Source: Alphaproteobacteria bacterium
GTDB lineage: Bacteria; Pseudomonadota; Alphaproteobacteria; ATCC43930; CGMCC-115725
Assembly: GCA_030040495.1 (NCBI GenBank)
Contig: JASHTP010000008.1
Span: 1-20,825 of the forward strand
DNA length: 20,825 bases
Reading direction: 5' to 3'
The notes below the pieces were generated by a model. The model made no database searches, had not been told where the DNA came from, and was given only the letters and a program-made list of their open reading frames with translations. The translations under genes were made by a program, and so were the position numbers. Positions 11,543-18,960 of this stretch are shown one piece after another. The stretch's first letter is position 1; every line of letters begins with the position of its first letter.

Positions 11543-12193
11543 ATGTTCGGCCGAAAAAAGCCCTCTGAAGACGATAGGCTCCTGCCGGCGCTCGACGAGG
11601 AGATGGGCATCCCGGCAAAACCCGGCTCGCGTCCGTCGACGACCGCCCCGACCCCGGCGCCGCCTCGCCCGCCGGCGACGGCCGGCGCGCGGCCGCTCGC
11701 CACCGAAACGGCGAAGCCGCTGGACGCGGCGAAGCCCGCCATCGCCAGCGAGACGCCGCGCACGCCGACCGTGCCGACGCCGGTGAAGCGCGACAGCGAG
11801 CAGCGCAAGCTGATCGTCGGCCGCGAGATCTCGCTGTCCGGCGAGATCACCGCCTGCGACCGGCTGGTGGTCGAAGGCAGCGTCGAGGCCAACCTCGCCA
11901 ATTGCCGCGACATCGACATCGCCGAGACCGGCCTGTTCAAAGGCTCGGCCTCGATCGACGACGCCGAGATTCGCGGCCGGTTTGAAGGAACCCTTAACGT
12001 TCGCCGGCGTCTACTGATCCGCGCCAGCGGCCGGGTCATCGGCACCGTGCGCTATGGCCAGATCGAGATCGAGTGCGGTGGCCAGATCTCGGGCGATGTC
12101 CAGGCCCAGCCGATGGCCGACGCCGGCGATGCGCCGACGCCGATGTCGCGCCCGACCATCCTGTCGCTGGCGGACGAGGCCAAGGCGAGCTGA
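11543..12193 (+). CDS. Bactofilin family cytoskeletal protein
   Basis: Bactofilins are self-polymerising beta-helical scaffold proteins that position cell-wall and envelope enzymes. This one has 216 aa. The N-terminal part (about 1-85) is disordered and rich in Pro, Ala and Thr. The bactofilin core (about 88-190) follows, with repeating beta-helix rungs: ISLSGEITACDRLVVEGSVEANL, DIDIAETGLFKGSASIDDAEIRGRFEGTL, IRASGRVIGTVRYGQIEIECGGQISGDV. A short C-terminal tail ends PTILSLADEAKAS. The ATG at 11543 starts MFGRKK, a common bactofilin opening with a positive, membrane-associating look. It is followed on the same strand by a small lipoprotein gene, and a possible operon links them. Confidence 0.93.
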   Translation: MFGRKKPSEDDRLLPALDEEMGIPAKPGSRPSTTAPTPAPPRPPATAGARPLATETAKPLDAAKPAIASETPRTPTVPTPVKRDSEQRKLIVGREISLSGEITACDRLVVEGSVEANLANCRDIDIAETGLFKGSASIDDAEIRGRFEGTLNVRRRLLIRASGRVIGTVRYGQIEIECGGQISGDVQAQPMADAGDAPTPMSRPTILSLADEAKAS

Positions 12194-12200
12194 CGCGTCG

Positions 12201-12219
12201 GGGGCCGCTCCGGCGCCCC
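12201..12219 (+). repeat. Short GC hairpin after the bactofilin gene
   Basis: GGGGC at 12201-12205 pairs with GCCCC at 12215-12219 just after the bactofilin stop. It has no T-tract and may be chance. If it acts, it would attenuate read-through into the lipoprotein gene. Confidence 0.2.
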
Positions 12220-12233
12220 GGGAGCAGGTTCAG

Positions 12234-12692
12234 ATGGTCGGGTCGCTCGCCGCAGCCGAGGCAGGAACCGGCAGCAACGCCGCCGGTCGAAGCCGGCATC
12301 TGCCCCGCCGGCTGACGGCCGGCCTGGCGCTGGCGCTGCTCGGCGCCTGCAGTGCGGCGCCGACCCCCGCCTCCTTCTCCCCGGCGCCGGGCGCTTTGCC
12401 GCAAGCGGCGACGGCGCGCCTTTTCGACATGGGCAAGCTCAAGGGGCTCAGCGCCGCCGAGGTGGTGGCGCTTTTCGGCGAGCCCGATTTCCGCCGCGAC
12501 GAGCCGCCGGCCGAGCTCTGGCAGTATCGCGGCGCCGATTGCGTCCTCGATCTCTTTCTCTATGACCAAGCCGGAGGCGCCCGCGTCGTCTATAGCGAGG
12601 CGCGCGACCGCAGCCTGCTCCAGGCCGGCGTCGGGCAGTGCGCCGGCGGCGGCGACGCCGTCACCCGCGGCAGCCGCCAGACCCGGCTCTGA
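12234..12692 (+). CDS. Small lipoprotein with BamE/SmpA-like domain
   Basis: This is a predicted outer- or inner-membrane lipoprotein of 152 aa. A basic stretch (SRHLPRRLTAG) leads into a hydrophobic segment and the lipobox LLGAC, with the lipidated Cys at residue 39. The mature part has a Pro/Ala-rich linker, then LKGLSAAEVVALFGEPDFRRDEPPAELWQYRG (about 69-100) and CVLDLFLYDQ (about 103-112). The LxGLSxxEVxxLFGxPxxRxxEPPAxxWQY pattern resembles the BamE/SmpA fold and recurs in alphaproteobacterial hypothetical lipoproteins. The ATG at 12234 has GGAGCAGG upstream. A longer frame from 12054 would overlap bactofilin and is rejected. The signal n-region of about 25 residues before the hydrophobic part is long, so a later start is possible. 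Function unknown. Confidence 0.75.
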   Translation: MVGSLAAAEAGTGSNAAGRSRHLPRRLTAGLALALLGACSAAPTPASFSPAPGALPQAATARLFDMGKLKGLSAAEVVALFGEPDFRRDEPPAELWQYRGADCVLDLFLYDQAGGARVVYSEARDRSLLQAGVGQCAGGGDAVTRGSRQTRL

Positions 12693-12711
12693 CCCGCCGA
12701 TAGACCGGCTC

Positions 12712-13974
12712 CTAAACCCGCGCCCCCGAGACCGCGCCCCAGGAGGCGCGCCAGCGCTTGCGCACCAGGCTCAGCCCGGCGAGCGAGACCAGCGCCAGCA
12801 GGCTGAACAGGACGAAGCCGCCGGTGAAGCCGCCGGTATAGACCTTCGACAGGCCGAGCACGCGCGCCAACAGGAAGCCGCCGATGCCGCCGGCGCAGCC
12901 GACGAGGCCGGTCATGATGCCGATCTCGCGGCGGAAACGCTGCGGCACCAGCTGGAAGACGGCGCCGTTGCCCATGCCGAGCGCGAGCACGCCGCCGGAG
13001 AAGAGCAGCATGGCGAGCCAGGCGACGCCCGGCATGTCGGCGAGGTCCCAGCCGCCCGATGCCGCGGCGGGCCCGCTCGGCAGGAAGGCGACGGCGAGAT
13101 AGGCGGCGCTCACCACGGCGAAGAGCAGGAGCAGCGTACGGATGCCGCCGAGCCGGTCGGCGATGTGGCCGCCGACCGGGCGGAAGGCGGAGCCGAACAG
13201 CACGATCACCGCCACGATCAGGCCGGCAGCGATGCCGGAGACGTGGAACTGCAGGGTGAAATAGAGCGGCAGCGCGTTGGCGAGGCCGACGAAGCCGCCG
13301 AAAGTGATGAAGTAGAAGAACATGAAGCGCCAGCTGTCGGCGTCGGCGAGCAAGGCGCGATAGTTGCGCCAGCTCGCGCGCTGCCGCTCGTCCGGCGCGT
13401 CCTTCGCCGCGACGAGATAGAAGACCAGCGTCGGCACCAGCGCCAGAAGCAGGAAGCCGAAGGCGTTCTGCCAGCCGAAATGCTCGGCGAGCCACGGCGC
13501 GGTCAGCGTCTCCAGCACCACGCCCATATTGCCGGCACCGGCGATGCCCATGACCAGGCCCTGATAGCGCGGCGGATACCAGCGGCCCGCCTGCGGCAGC
13601 GCCACCGCGAAGGAGGCGCCGGCGACGCCGAGGGCGAGGCCGAGCAACTCGAGATCGGGCAAGCCGCGCAGGCCGAAGAGCCAAGCATAGGCGATGGCGG
13701 CGATGACGACGAGCTGGGCGCCGGCGCCGGTCGCCTTGGCGCCGATATGGTCGGCGAGCGCGCCCAGCGGAATCCGCAGCACGGCGCCGGCGAGGATCGG
13801 GATGGCGACGACGTTGAAGCGATCGGCGACGGAGAGGTGGAGCGAGCGCCCGATATAGAGAATGAGCGGACCGAGCGCGACCCAGACCATGAAGCTGAAG
13901 TCGAAATAGAGAAAGGCGGCGAGCAGCGTCGGCCAATGGCCGGCTTTTCGGAAGTCGCTGAAGCTTGACCTCAT
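12712..13974 (-). CDS. NarK/NasA-type nitrate (nitrite) MFS transporter
   Basis: This 12-segment MFS transporter (420 aa) is of the nitrate/nitrite porter family. Visible signatures are WYPPRYQGLVMGIAGAGNMG (about 150-170), the nitrate-signature glycine stretches, FGSAFRPVGGHIADRLGG with an in-membrane Arg, and GMGNGAVFQLVPQRFRREIGIMTGLVGCAGGIGG in the second half. The ATG at 13974 begins MRSSFSDFRKAGHWPTLLAAFLYFDFSFMVWV, a typical family N-terminus. An upstream open stretch to 14319 has no homology. A sigma-54 promoter on the same strand would place the transcript start about 38 bp before this ATG. It is divergent from the nitrate reductase genes, so its job is nitrate uptake for assimilation. 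No ribosome-binding site is obvious. Confidence 0.93.
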   Translation of the reverse strand: MRSSFSDFRKAGHWPTLLAAFLYFDFSFMVWVALGPLILYIGRSLHLSVADRFNVVAIPILAGAVLRIPLGALADHIGAKATGAGAQLVVIAAIAYAWLFGLRGLPDLELLGLALGVAGASFAVALPQAGRWYPPRYQGLVMGIAGAGNMGVVLETLTAPWLAEHFGWQNAFGFLLLALVPTLVFYLVAAKDAPDERQRASWRNYRALLADADSWRFMFFYFITFGGFVGLANALPLYFTLQFHVSGIAAGLIVAVIVLFGSAFRPVGGHIADRLGGIRTLLLLFAVVSAAYLAVAFLPSGPAAASGGWDLADMPGVAWLAMLLFSGGVLALGMGNGAVFQLVPQRFRREIGIMTGLVGCAGGIGGFLLARVLGLSKVYTGGFTGGFVLFSLLALVSLAGLSLVRKRWRASWGAVSGARV

Positions 13975-14023
13975 GACGGGGTCTTTCGCGTGAAGCGGCC
14001 GGAATGGACGCCGCCGCCGCACC

Positions 14024-14039
14024 GCAAGAGACATGCCAG
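14024..14039 (-). promoter_or_regulatory. Sigma-54 (-24/-12) promoter for the narK-type gene
   Basis: On the minus strand, bases 14039-14024 read CTGGCATG-TCTC-TTGC. This matches the RpoN consensus YTGGCAYG-N4-TTGC, with the required GG (14037-14036) and GC (14025-14024) separated by exactly 10 bases. Predicted transcription start is near 14012, 38 bp before the transporter ATG. Sigma-54 control of nitrate uptake is well known. Confidence 0.75.
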
Positions 14040-14222
14040 CGCCCGGCGGCCGCCGGTCCACCGCCGCGGGGCAGAAATCCGCCGGTTTTTGTCCTGCCGA
14101 GAATTTAATCAATCCGACTTTCTGCCCAATCAAACGGCAATCTTGGCCGTTTTGCTCCATCGGCCGCGGCGGCCGCGCGCCCGCCCGGCGCGCCGGACAA
14201 GGCAATCCGGGGCGATGGCGGC
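14038..14222. promoter_or_regulatory. Shared regulatory region between divergent sigma-54 promoters (candidate NtrC/IHF sites)
   Basis: The divergent intergenic stretch holds a locally AT-richer patch (about 14093-14160) in otherwise very GC-rich DNA. Within it, TGCC...GGCA at 14123-14139 is a 17-bp dyad of the same size as an NtrC site (TGCACC-N5-GGTGCA), although only half the positions agree. AAACGGC/GCCGTTT at 14132-14138 and 14146-14152 is a second dyad. AATCAA, the core of the IHF consensus, occurs at 14107-14112 and 14128-14133. An enhancer here could serve both promoters. Identification of the proteins is inference. Confidence 0.4.
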
Positions 14223-14239
14223 TTGGCACGGGCTTTGCG
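14223..14239 (+). promoter_or_regulatory. Sigma-54 (-24/-12) promoter for the nitrate reductase operon
   Basis: TTGGCACG-GGCT-TTGCG at 14223-14239 matches the RpoN consensus almost perfectly. The GG (14225-14226) and GC (14237-14238) are separated by exactly 10 bases. Predicted start of transcription is about 14250, 26 bp before the preferred ATG at 14276, which argues against the alternative ATG at 14252. Confidence 0.82.
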
Positions 14240-14275
14240 AAGCAGCCGGCGATGGAAGCAGGAGCGTCGCGGGCG

Positions 14276-15505
14276 ATGCGTCGAAAGCTGGTGGTGGTCG
14301 GCAACGGCATGGCGGGCATGCGGGTTGTCGAGGAGGTGCTGCGCCTGGCGCCGGAGCTCTACGACATCACCATCTTCGGCGCCGAGCCCTATGGCAACTA
14401 CAACCGCATCCTGCTCTCGCCGCTGCTCGCCGGCGACGTGCGCGTCGACGACATCACCCTGCACGACGAGGACTGGTACCGCGCGCACGGCATCACCTTG
14501 TACAAAGGCAAGGCGGTCACCGCGATCGACCGCGCCCGCCACGAGGTCCGCGCCGCCGACGGCACGGCGGCGCGCTATGACCGGCTGCTGCTGGCGACCG
14601 GCTCGCTGCCGGTGATGCTGCCGGTGCCCGGCGCGCAGCTTCCCGGCGTCATCGGCTTTCGCGACATCGCCGACGTGAACCGTATGCTGGCGGCGTCGCG
14701 CCAGCACGAATACGCGGTGGTCATCGGCGGCGGGCTGCTCGGCCTCGAGGCGGCCCACGGGCTGATCCGGCGCGGCATGAAGGTGACGGTGGTCCATCTC
14801 ATGCCGACGTTGATGGAGCAGCAGCTCGATGCCGGCGCCGGCCGGCTGCTGCGCCGGTCGCTCGAGCTGCGCGGGCTGCAGTTCGTCATGCCGGCCGAGA
14901 CCGTCGAGATCCTCGGCAGCGACCGGGTGACGGACGTGCGGCTCAAGGACGGGCGCGACATCCCCGCCGATCTCGTCGTCATGGCCGCCGGCATCCGGCC
15001 GAACGTCGCGCTGGCGCAGGCGGCCGGGCTGCATTGCCGGCGCGGCATCGTCGTCGACGGCACCATGCAGACCTACGACCCCAGCATCTACGCGGTGGGC
15101 GAATGCGCCGAGAGCCACGGGCGCACCTACGGCCTGCTCGCGCCGCTCTACGAGCAGGCCAAGGTCTGCGCCAACCATCTCGTCGGCTGGGGTTGCGCGC
15201 GCTATCCGGGCTCGCTCGCCAGCGCCAAGCTCAAGGTGAACGGCGTCGAGCTGTTCTCCGCCGGCGACGTCATCGGCGGCCCCGGCGCCGAGACGATCGT
15301 GCTGCAAGACCGGGTGAGCGGCGTCTACAAGAAGCTGATCCTGCGCGACAACCGCATTGCCGGCGCCGTGCTCTACGGCGAGACCGGCGACGGCCCGTGG
15401 TATGTGCGGCTGATGCGCGAGCGCACCGACATCTCGAGCTTCCGCCACGGCGTGATGTTCGGCGAAGCGCCGGCGGACGAGGAAGAGCGCCGCCGGGTGG
15501 CGTGA
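14276..15505 (+). CDS. FAD/NAD(P)H oxidoreductase, electron-transfer subunit of assimilatory nitrate reductase (NirB N-terminal type)
   Basis: This flavoprotein (409 aa) resembles the N-terminal reductase part of NirB and the small subunit of assimilatory nitrate reductase. It should carry electrons from NAD(P)H to NasA. It has the FAD Rossmann motif VVVGNGMAGM near the N-terminus, the NAD(P) motif VVIGGGLLGLEAAHGL (about 152-168), the FAD-contact YAVGECAE (about 272-279) and the NirB-like ending MRERTDISSFRHGVMFGE. It stops before the BFD [2Fe-2S] and siroheme domains of full NirB, so it is not a nitrite reductase by itself. The ATG at 14276 has GGAG 11 bases upstream and fits the sigma-54 start; an in-frame ATG at 14252 is less likely. 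Its TGA overlaps the nasA ATG by 1 nt, so the two are probably translationally coupled. Confidence 0.88.
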   Translation: MRRKLVVVGNGMAGMRVVEEVLRLAPELYDITIFGAEPYGNYNRILLSPLLAGDVRVDDITLHDEDWYRAHGITLYKGKAVTAIDRARHEVRAADGTAARYDRLLLATGSLPVMLPVPGAQLPGVIGFRDIADVNRMLAASRQHEYAVVIGGGLLGLEAAHGLIRRGMKVTVVHLMPTLMEQQLDAGAGRLLRRSLELRGLQFVMPAETVEILGSDRVTDVRLKDGRDIPADLVVMAAGIRPNVALAQAAGLHCRRGIVVDGTMQTYDPSIYAVGECAESHGRTYGLLAPLYEQAKVCANHLVGWGCARYPGSLASAKLKVNGVELFSAGDVIGGPGAETIVLQDRVSGVYKKLILRDNRIAGAVLYGETGDGPWYVRLMRERTDISSFRHGVMFGEAPADEEERRRVA

Positions 15506-18174
15506 TGCAGCGCGTCGTGGCGACGACCTGTCCCTATTGCGGCGTCGGCTGCGGCATCCGCGCGCGGCGCCGCTGGGACGGCGCGGTCGAGATCGCCGGC
15601 GATCCCGACCATCCCGCCAACCGCGGCCGGCTCTGCTCCAAGGGCACGGCGCTGGCGGAGACGCTCGGCCTTGCCGGCAGGCTGCTCCATCCGCTGTGGC
15701 GCGGCCGGCCCGTCGGCTGGGACCGGGCGCTCGCCATCGCCGCCGCGGGCATCCGGCGCACGCTGCGCGAGCACGGCCCCGACTCCGTCGCCTTCTATGT
15801 CTCGGGCCAGCTCCTCACCGAGGACTATTACGTCGTCAACAAGCTCTGCAAGGGCTTCCTCGGCACCGCCAACATCGATACCAATTCGCGGCTCTGCATG
15901 GCGTCCAGCGTCGCCGGCCATCGCCGCGCCTTCGGCGCCGACACGGTGCCGGCGAGCTACGGCGATCTCGACGAGGCCGAGCTCATCGTGCTGGTCGGCG
16001 CGAACGCCGCCTGGTGCCATCCGATCCTGTTCCAGCGCATCGAGCGCGCCCGGGCGGCGCATCCCGGGCGGCGGCTCGTCGTCATCGATCCCCGCCGCAC
16101 GCCCACCGCCGACGCCGCCGATCTCCATCTGCCGCTGCGCTCGGGCAGCGACGCGACGCTGTTCGCCGGGCTTCTCGTCCATCTCGCCGATGCCGGGCGC
16201 ATCGATCACGGCTTCGTCGAGCGGCACACCACCGGCGCGGCGGCGGCGCTGGCGGCGGCGCGCGCGGCGGCGCCGACGCTCGAGGTCGCGGCCGAGCAGT
16301 GCGGCGTCGAGGCCGCTGCGCTGCGCCGCTTCTACGACTGGTTCGCCGAAAGCGAGCGGGCGATGACGCTCTATTCGCAGGGCATCAACCAGTCGACGAG
16401 CGGCACCGACAAGGTCAACGCCATCATCAACTGCCATCTGCTGACCGGCCGCATCGGCAAGGCCGGCGCCGGGCCGCTGTCGCTCACCGGCCAGCCCAAC
16501 GCCATGGGCGGGCGCGAGGTCGGCGGCCTCGCCAACCAGCTCGCCGCGCATCTCGAGATCGACAACCCCGCGCACCGCGATCTCGCGCGCCGCTTCTGGC
16601 GCGCGCCGGCGATGGCCGAGCGCGCCGGGCTCAAGGCGGTCGAGATGTTCGACGCGGTGGCGGACGGGCGCATCCGCGCCATCTGGATCATGTCCACCAA
16701 CCCGGTGGTGAGCATGCCCGAGGCCGACCGCGTGCGCGCCGCGCTGGAGCGCTGCCCGCTGGTCATCGTCTCCGACTGCATGCGCGACACCGACACCGCG
16801 CGCACCGCCGATCTGCTGCTGCCGGCGCTGGCCTGGGGCGAGAAGGACGGCACGGTGACCAATTCCGAGCGCCGCATCTCGCGCCAGCGCCCCTTCCTCG
16901 AGCCGCCGGGCGAGGCGCGCGCCGATTGGCGGATCGTCGCCGAGGTGGCGCGGCGCCTGGGCTTTGCCGATTCCTTCGCCTATGGCTCGGCGGCCGAGAT
17001 CTTCCGCGAGCACGCGCTGCTCTCCCAATTCGAGAATGACGGGCGGCGCGATTTCGACATCGGCGCGCTCGCCGAGCTCGACGCCGACGGCTATGACGCG
17101 CTGGCGCCGGTGCAATGGCCGGCGCCGCGCGGTCGGCCCGAGGGCACCGAGCGGCTCTTCGGCGACGGCCGCTTCTTCACCCCCGACGGCCGCGCGCGCT
17201 TCGTCGCGGTGACGCCGCGCCCGCCGCTGCACCCGGTGACGGCGGCCTTTCCCGTCATCCTCAACACCGGGCGGCTGCGCGACCATTGGCACACCATGAC
17301 CCGCTCCGGCCGCTCGCCCAGCCTTGCCGCGCACGAGCCCGAGCCGTTCGTCGCCGTCAATCCCGCCGACACCGACATCGCCGACGGCGCGCTGGTCCGC
17401 CTCGCCTCGCCGCATGGCGCGGCGGTGCTGCGGCTGCGCCTGAGCCCGGAGCAGCCGCGCGGCACCGTGTTCGCGCCGATGCATTGGGGCGCGACCCATG
17501 CGAGCGACGCGCGCATCGGCGCGGTGGTGAACGCCGCGGTCGATCCGCTGTCGGGCCAGCCGGAGCTCAAGCACACGCCGGTGCGCCTCGAGCGAAGGCG
17601 GACGCGCTGGCAGGCCTTCCTGGCGACGCGGCGGCGTCTCGGCGCGGCTTCGCTCGACGGCGTCGCCTGGGCCGTGGCGGTCACGCCTTACGGCTGGCGC
17701 TACGAGCTCTACGGCGACGAGCGGCCGGAGAGCTGGGAGGAGTGGGCGCGCCGCGTCTTCCCGGAAGCGCGCCGCGCCACGCACTGGCTCTCCTACGAGG
17801 ATTCCGGCGCCGCCGCCTTCCGCTATGCGCGCCTCGTCGACGATCAGCTCGACGCCTGCCTGTTCGTCGCGCCCGACCGGCCGGCGATCGCCCGCGAGTG
17901 GCTGGTCGGCCTTTTCGCCGAGGCGAGCGTGCGCGCGCTCAATCTGCGCCTGCTCGCCGGCCAGCCGGCGCCGGGCAGCCCCGACAATGGCAAGCTCGTC
18001 TGCGTCTGCCGCGGCGTCGGCGAGCGCGCCATCGAGCAGGCGATCCGCCGCGAGCGGCTCGACTGCGTCGAGGCCGTCGGCGCGGCGACGGGCGCCGGCG
18101 TCACCTGCGGCTCCTGCCGGCCGGAGCTGGCGCTGCTGCTGCGCCGGGTGCAGGAGCCGGTCGGCTCCGACTGA
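15505..18174 (+). CDS. nasA: Assimilatory nitrate reductase large (molybdopterin) subunit NasA with C-terminal BFD-like [2Fe-2S] domain
   Basis: This cytoplasmic molybdoenzyme (889 aa) reduces nitrate to nitrite. An N-terminal [4Fe-4S] motif has Cys9, Cys12, Cys16 and Cys44. Cys131 in NSRLCMASS is the expected Mo ligand. The Mo-bis-MGD domains carry family segments such as QGINQSTSGTDKVNAIINCHLLTGRIGKAG, QPNAMGGREVGG and STNPVVSMPEADRVR, and the C-terminal dinucleotide-binding domain contains RLRDHWHTMTRSGRSP. The last about 57 residues form a BFD-like [2Fe-2S] domain with CVC (Cys833, Cys835) and CGSC (Cys868, Cys871), as in Klebsiella-type NasA. There is no Tat or Sec signal, so it is assimilatory and not the periplasmic Nap enzyme. 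It overlaps the upstream reductase gene by 1 nt. No siroheme nitrite reductase follows; nth lies next on the opposite strand. Confidence 0.95.
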   Translation: MQRVVATTCPYCGVGCGIRARRRWDGAVEIAGDPDHPANRGRLCSKGTALAETLGLAGRLLHPLWRGRPVGWDRALAIAAAGIRRTLREHGPDSVAFYVSGQLLTEDYYVVNKLCKGFLGTANIDTNSRLCMASSVAGHRRAFGADTVPASYGDLDEAELIVLVGANAAWCHPILFQRIERARAAHPGRRLVVIDPRRTPTADAADLHLPLRSGSDATLFAGLLVHLADAGRIDHGFVERHTTGAAAALAAARAAAPTLEVAAEQCGVEAAALRRFYDWFAESERAMTLYSQGINQSTSGTDKVNAIINCHLLTGRIGKAGAGPLSLTGQPNAMGGREVGGLANQLAAHLEIDNPAHRDLARRFWRAPAMAERAGLKAVEMFDAVADGRIRAIWIMSTNPVVSMPEADRVRAALERCPLVIVSDCMRDTDTARTADLLLPALAWGEKDGTVTNSERRISRQRPFLEPPGEARADWRIVAEVARRLGFADSFAYGSAAEIFREHALLSQFENDGRRDFDIGALAELDADGYDALAPVQWPAPRGRPEGTERLFGDGRFFTPDGRARFVAVTPRPPLHPVTAAFPVILNTGRLRDHWHTMTRSGRSPSLAAHEPEPFVAVNPADTDIADGALVRLASPHGAAVLRLRLSPEQPRGTVFAPMHWGATHASDARIGAVVNAAVDPLSGQPELKHTPVRLERRRTRWQAFLATRRRLGAASLDGVAWAVAVTPYGWRYELYGDERPESWEEWARRVFPEARRATHWLSYEDSGAAAFRYARLVDDQLDACLFVAPDRPAIAREWLVGLFAEASVRALNLRLLAGQPAPGSPDNGKLVCVCRGVGERAIEQAIRRERLDCVEAVGAATGAGVTCGSCRPELALLLRRVQEPVGSD

Positions 18175-18189
18175 GCGGCGCGCCGCCTG

Positions 18190-18882
18190 CTATCGCCCGC
18201 CGCGGCGCGGCTTGGCCTTGGGTTTTCGCGCCGCTTTCGGCGGCGGCGCCGCGGTGGTCTTGGCGGGATAATCGCAGAGATCGGCGATGCTGCAGGCTTC
18301 GCAGCGCGGCTTGCGGGCGAGGCAGGTGTAGCGCCCGTGCAAGATGAGCCAGTGATGCGCGTTGCGCTTCCACTTGTCCGGGACGACGCGCTCGAGCTCC
18401 TGCTCGACCAGCAGCGGCGTCTTGCCCGGCGCCAGGCCGGTGCGGTTGGCGACGCGGAAGATGTGCGTGTCGACGGCGATGGTGGGCTCGCCGAAGGCGA
18501 CGTTCAGCACCACGTTCGCGGTCTTGCGCCCGACGCCGGGGAGCCGCCCCAGCGCCGCGCGGGTTTGCGGCACCTCGCCGGCGTCCTCGTCGACGAGGGC
18601 GCGGCTCAAGGCGATGATGTTCTTGGCCTTGGTGTTGAACAGGCCGATGGTGCGGATGCGCTCGCGCAGCCCGGCCTCGCCCAGCGCCAGCATCTGCTGC
18701 GGCGTGGTGACCTGCTTGAACAGCGCAGCGGTCGCCTTGTTGACGCCGGCGTCGGTCGCCTGGGCGGAGAGCACGACGGCGACGAGCAGCGTATAGGGAT
18801 TGATGTAGTCGAGCTCGCTGCGGGGATCGGGCCGCTCCTTGGCGAGCCGGCGGAAGAGCTCGTCGACGTCCTTGGCATTCAT
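18190..18882 (-). CDS. nth: Endonuclease III (DNA glycosylase/AP lyase)
   Basis: This base-excision repair enzyme (230 aa) removes oxidised pyrimidines and cuts at abasic sites. The helix-hairpin-helix is LPGVGRKTANVVLN with catalytic Lys120. Catalytic Asp138 lies in VDTHIFRV. The [4Fe-4S] cluster Cys are at 187, 194, 197 and 203. These numbers coincide with those of the E. coli enzyme, which confirms the ATG at 18882 (MNAKDVDELFRRL). A longer reading to 19350 covers the divergent DUF2244 gene and is rejected. After the cluster there is an extra Lys/Pro-rich tail of about 25 residues (KTTAAPPPKAARKPKAKP), probably a flexible DNA-contacting extension. It is convergent with nasA (15 bp) and divergent from the DUF2244 gene. 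Confidence 0.97.
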   Translation of the reverse strand: MNAKDVDELFRRLAKERPDPRSELDYINPYTLLVAVVLSAQATDAGVNKATAALFKQVTTPQQMLALGEAGLRERIRTIGLFNTKAKNIIALSRALVDEDAGEVPQTRAALGRLPGVGRKTANVVLNVAFGEPTIAVDTHIFRVANRTGLAPGKTPLLVEQELERVVPDKWKRNAHHWLILHGRYTCLARKPRCEACSIADLCDYPAKTTAAPPPKAARKPKAKPRRGGR

Positions 18883-18960
18883 GGCGGCGAGCTTAACCCG
18901 GGGCCGACAAGGGGCGGAAGCGGCGTTTACCTCGGGCCGAACCTGACCTATCGTCAGGCG

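Noticed and set aside
12054..12233. Upstream extension of the lipoprotein gene into bactofilin
   Set aside because: It would bury the signal sequence and overlap the bactofilin coding region. The ATG at 12234 has a ribosome-binding site and leaves a plausible lipoprotein signal.
12352..13968. Long open frame on the plus strand opposite the narK-type gene
   Set aside because: The product is a low-complexity Arg/Ala/Glu/Gly mix typical of antisense reading of GC-rich genes. The opposite strand encodes a clear MFS transporter.
15373..17784. 803-codon open frame antisense to nasA
   Set aside because: It has no recognisable domain and an Arg/Gly/Ala/His-rich composition, and it is fully explained as the shadow of nasA codon usage.
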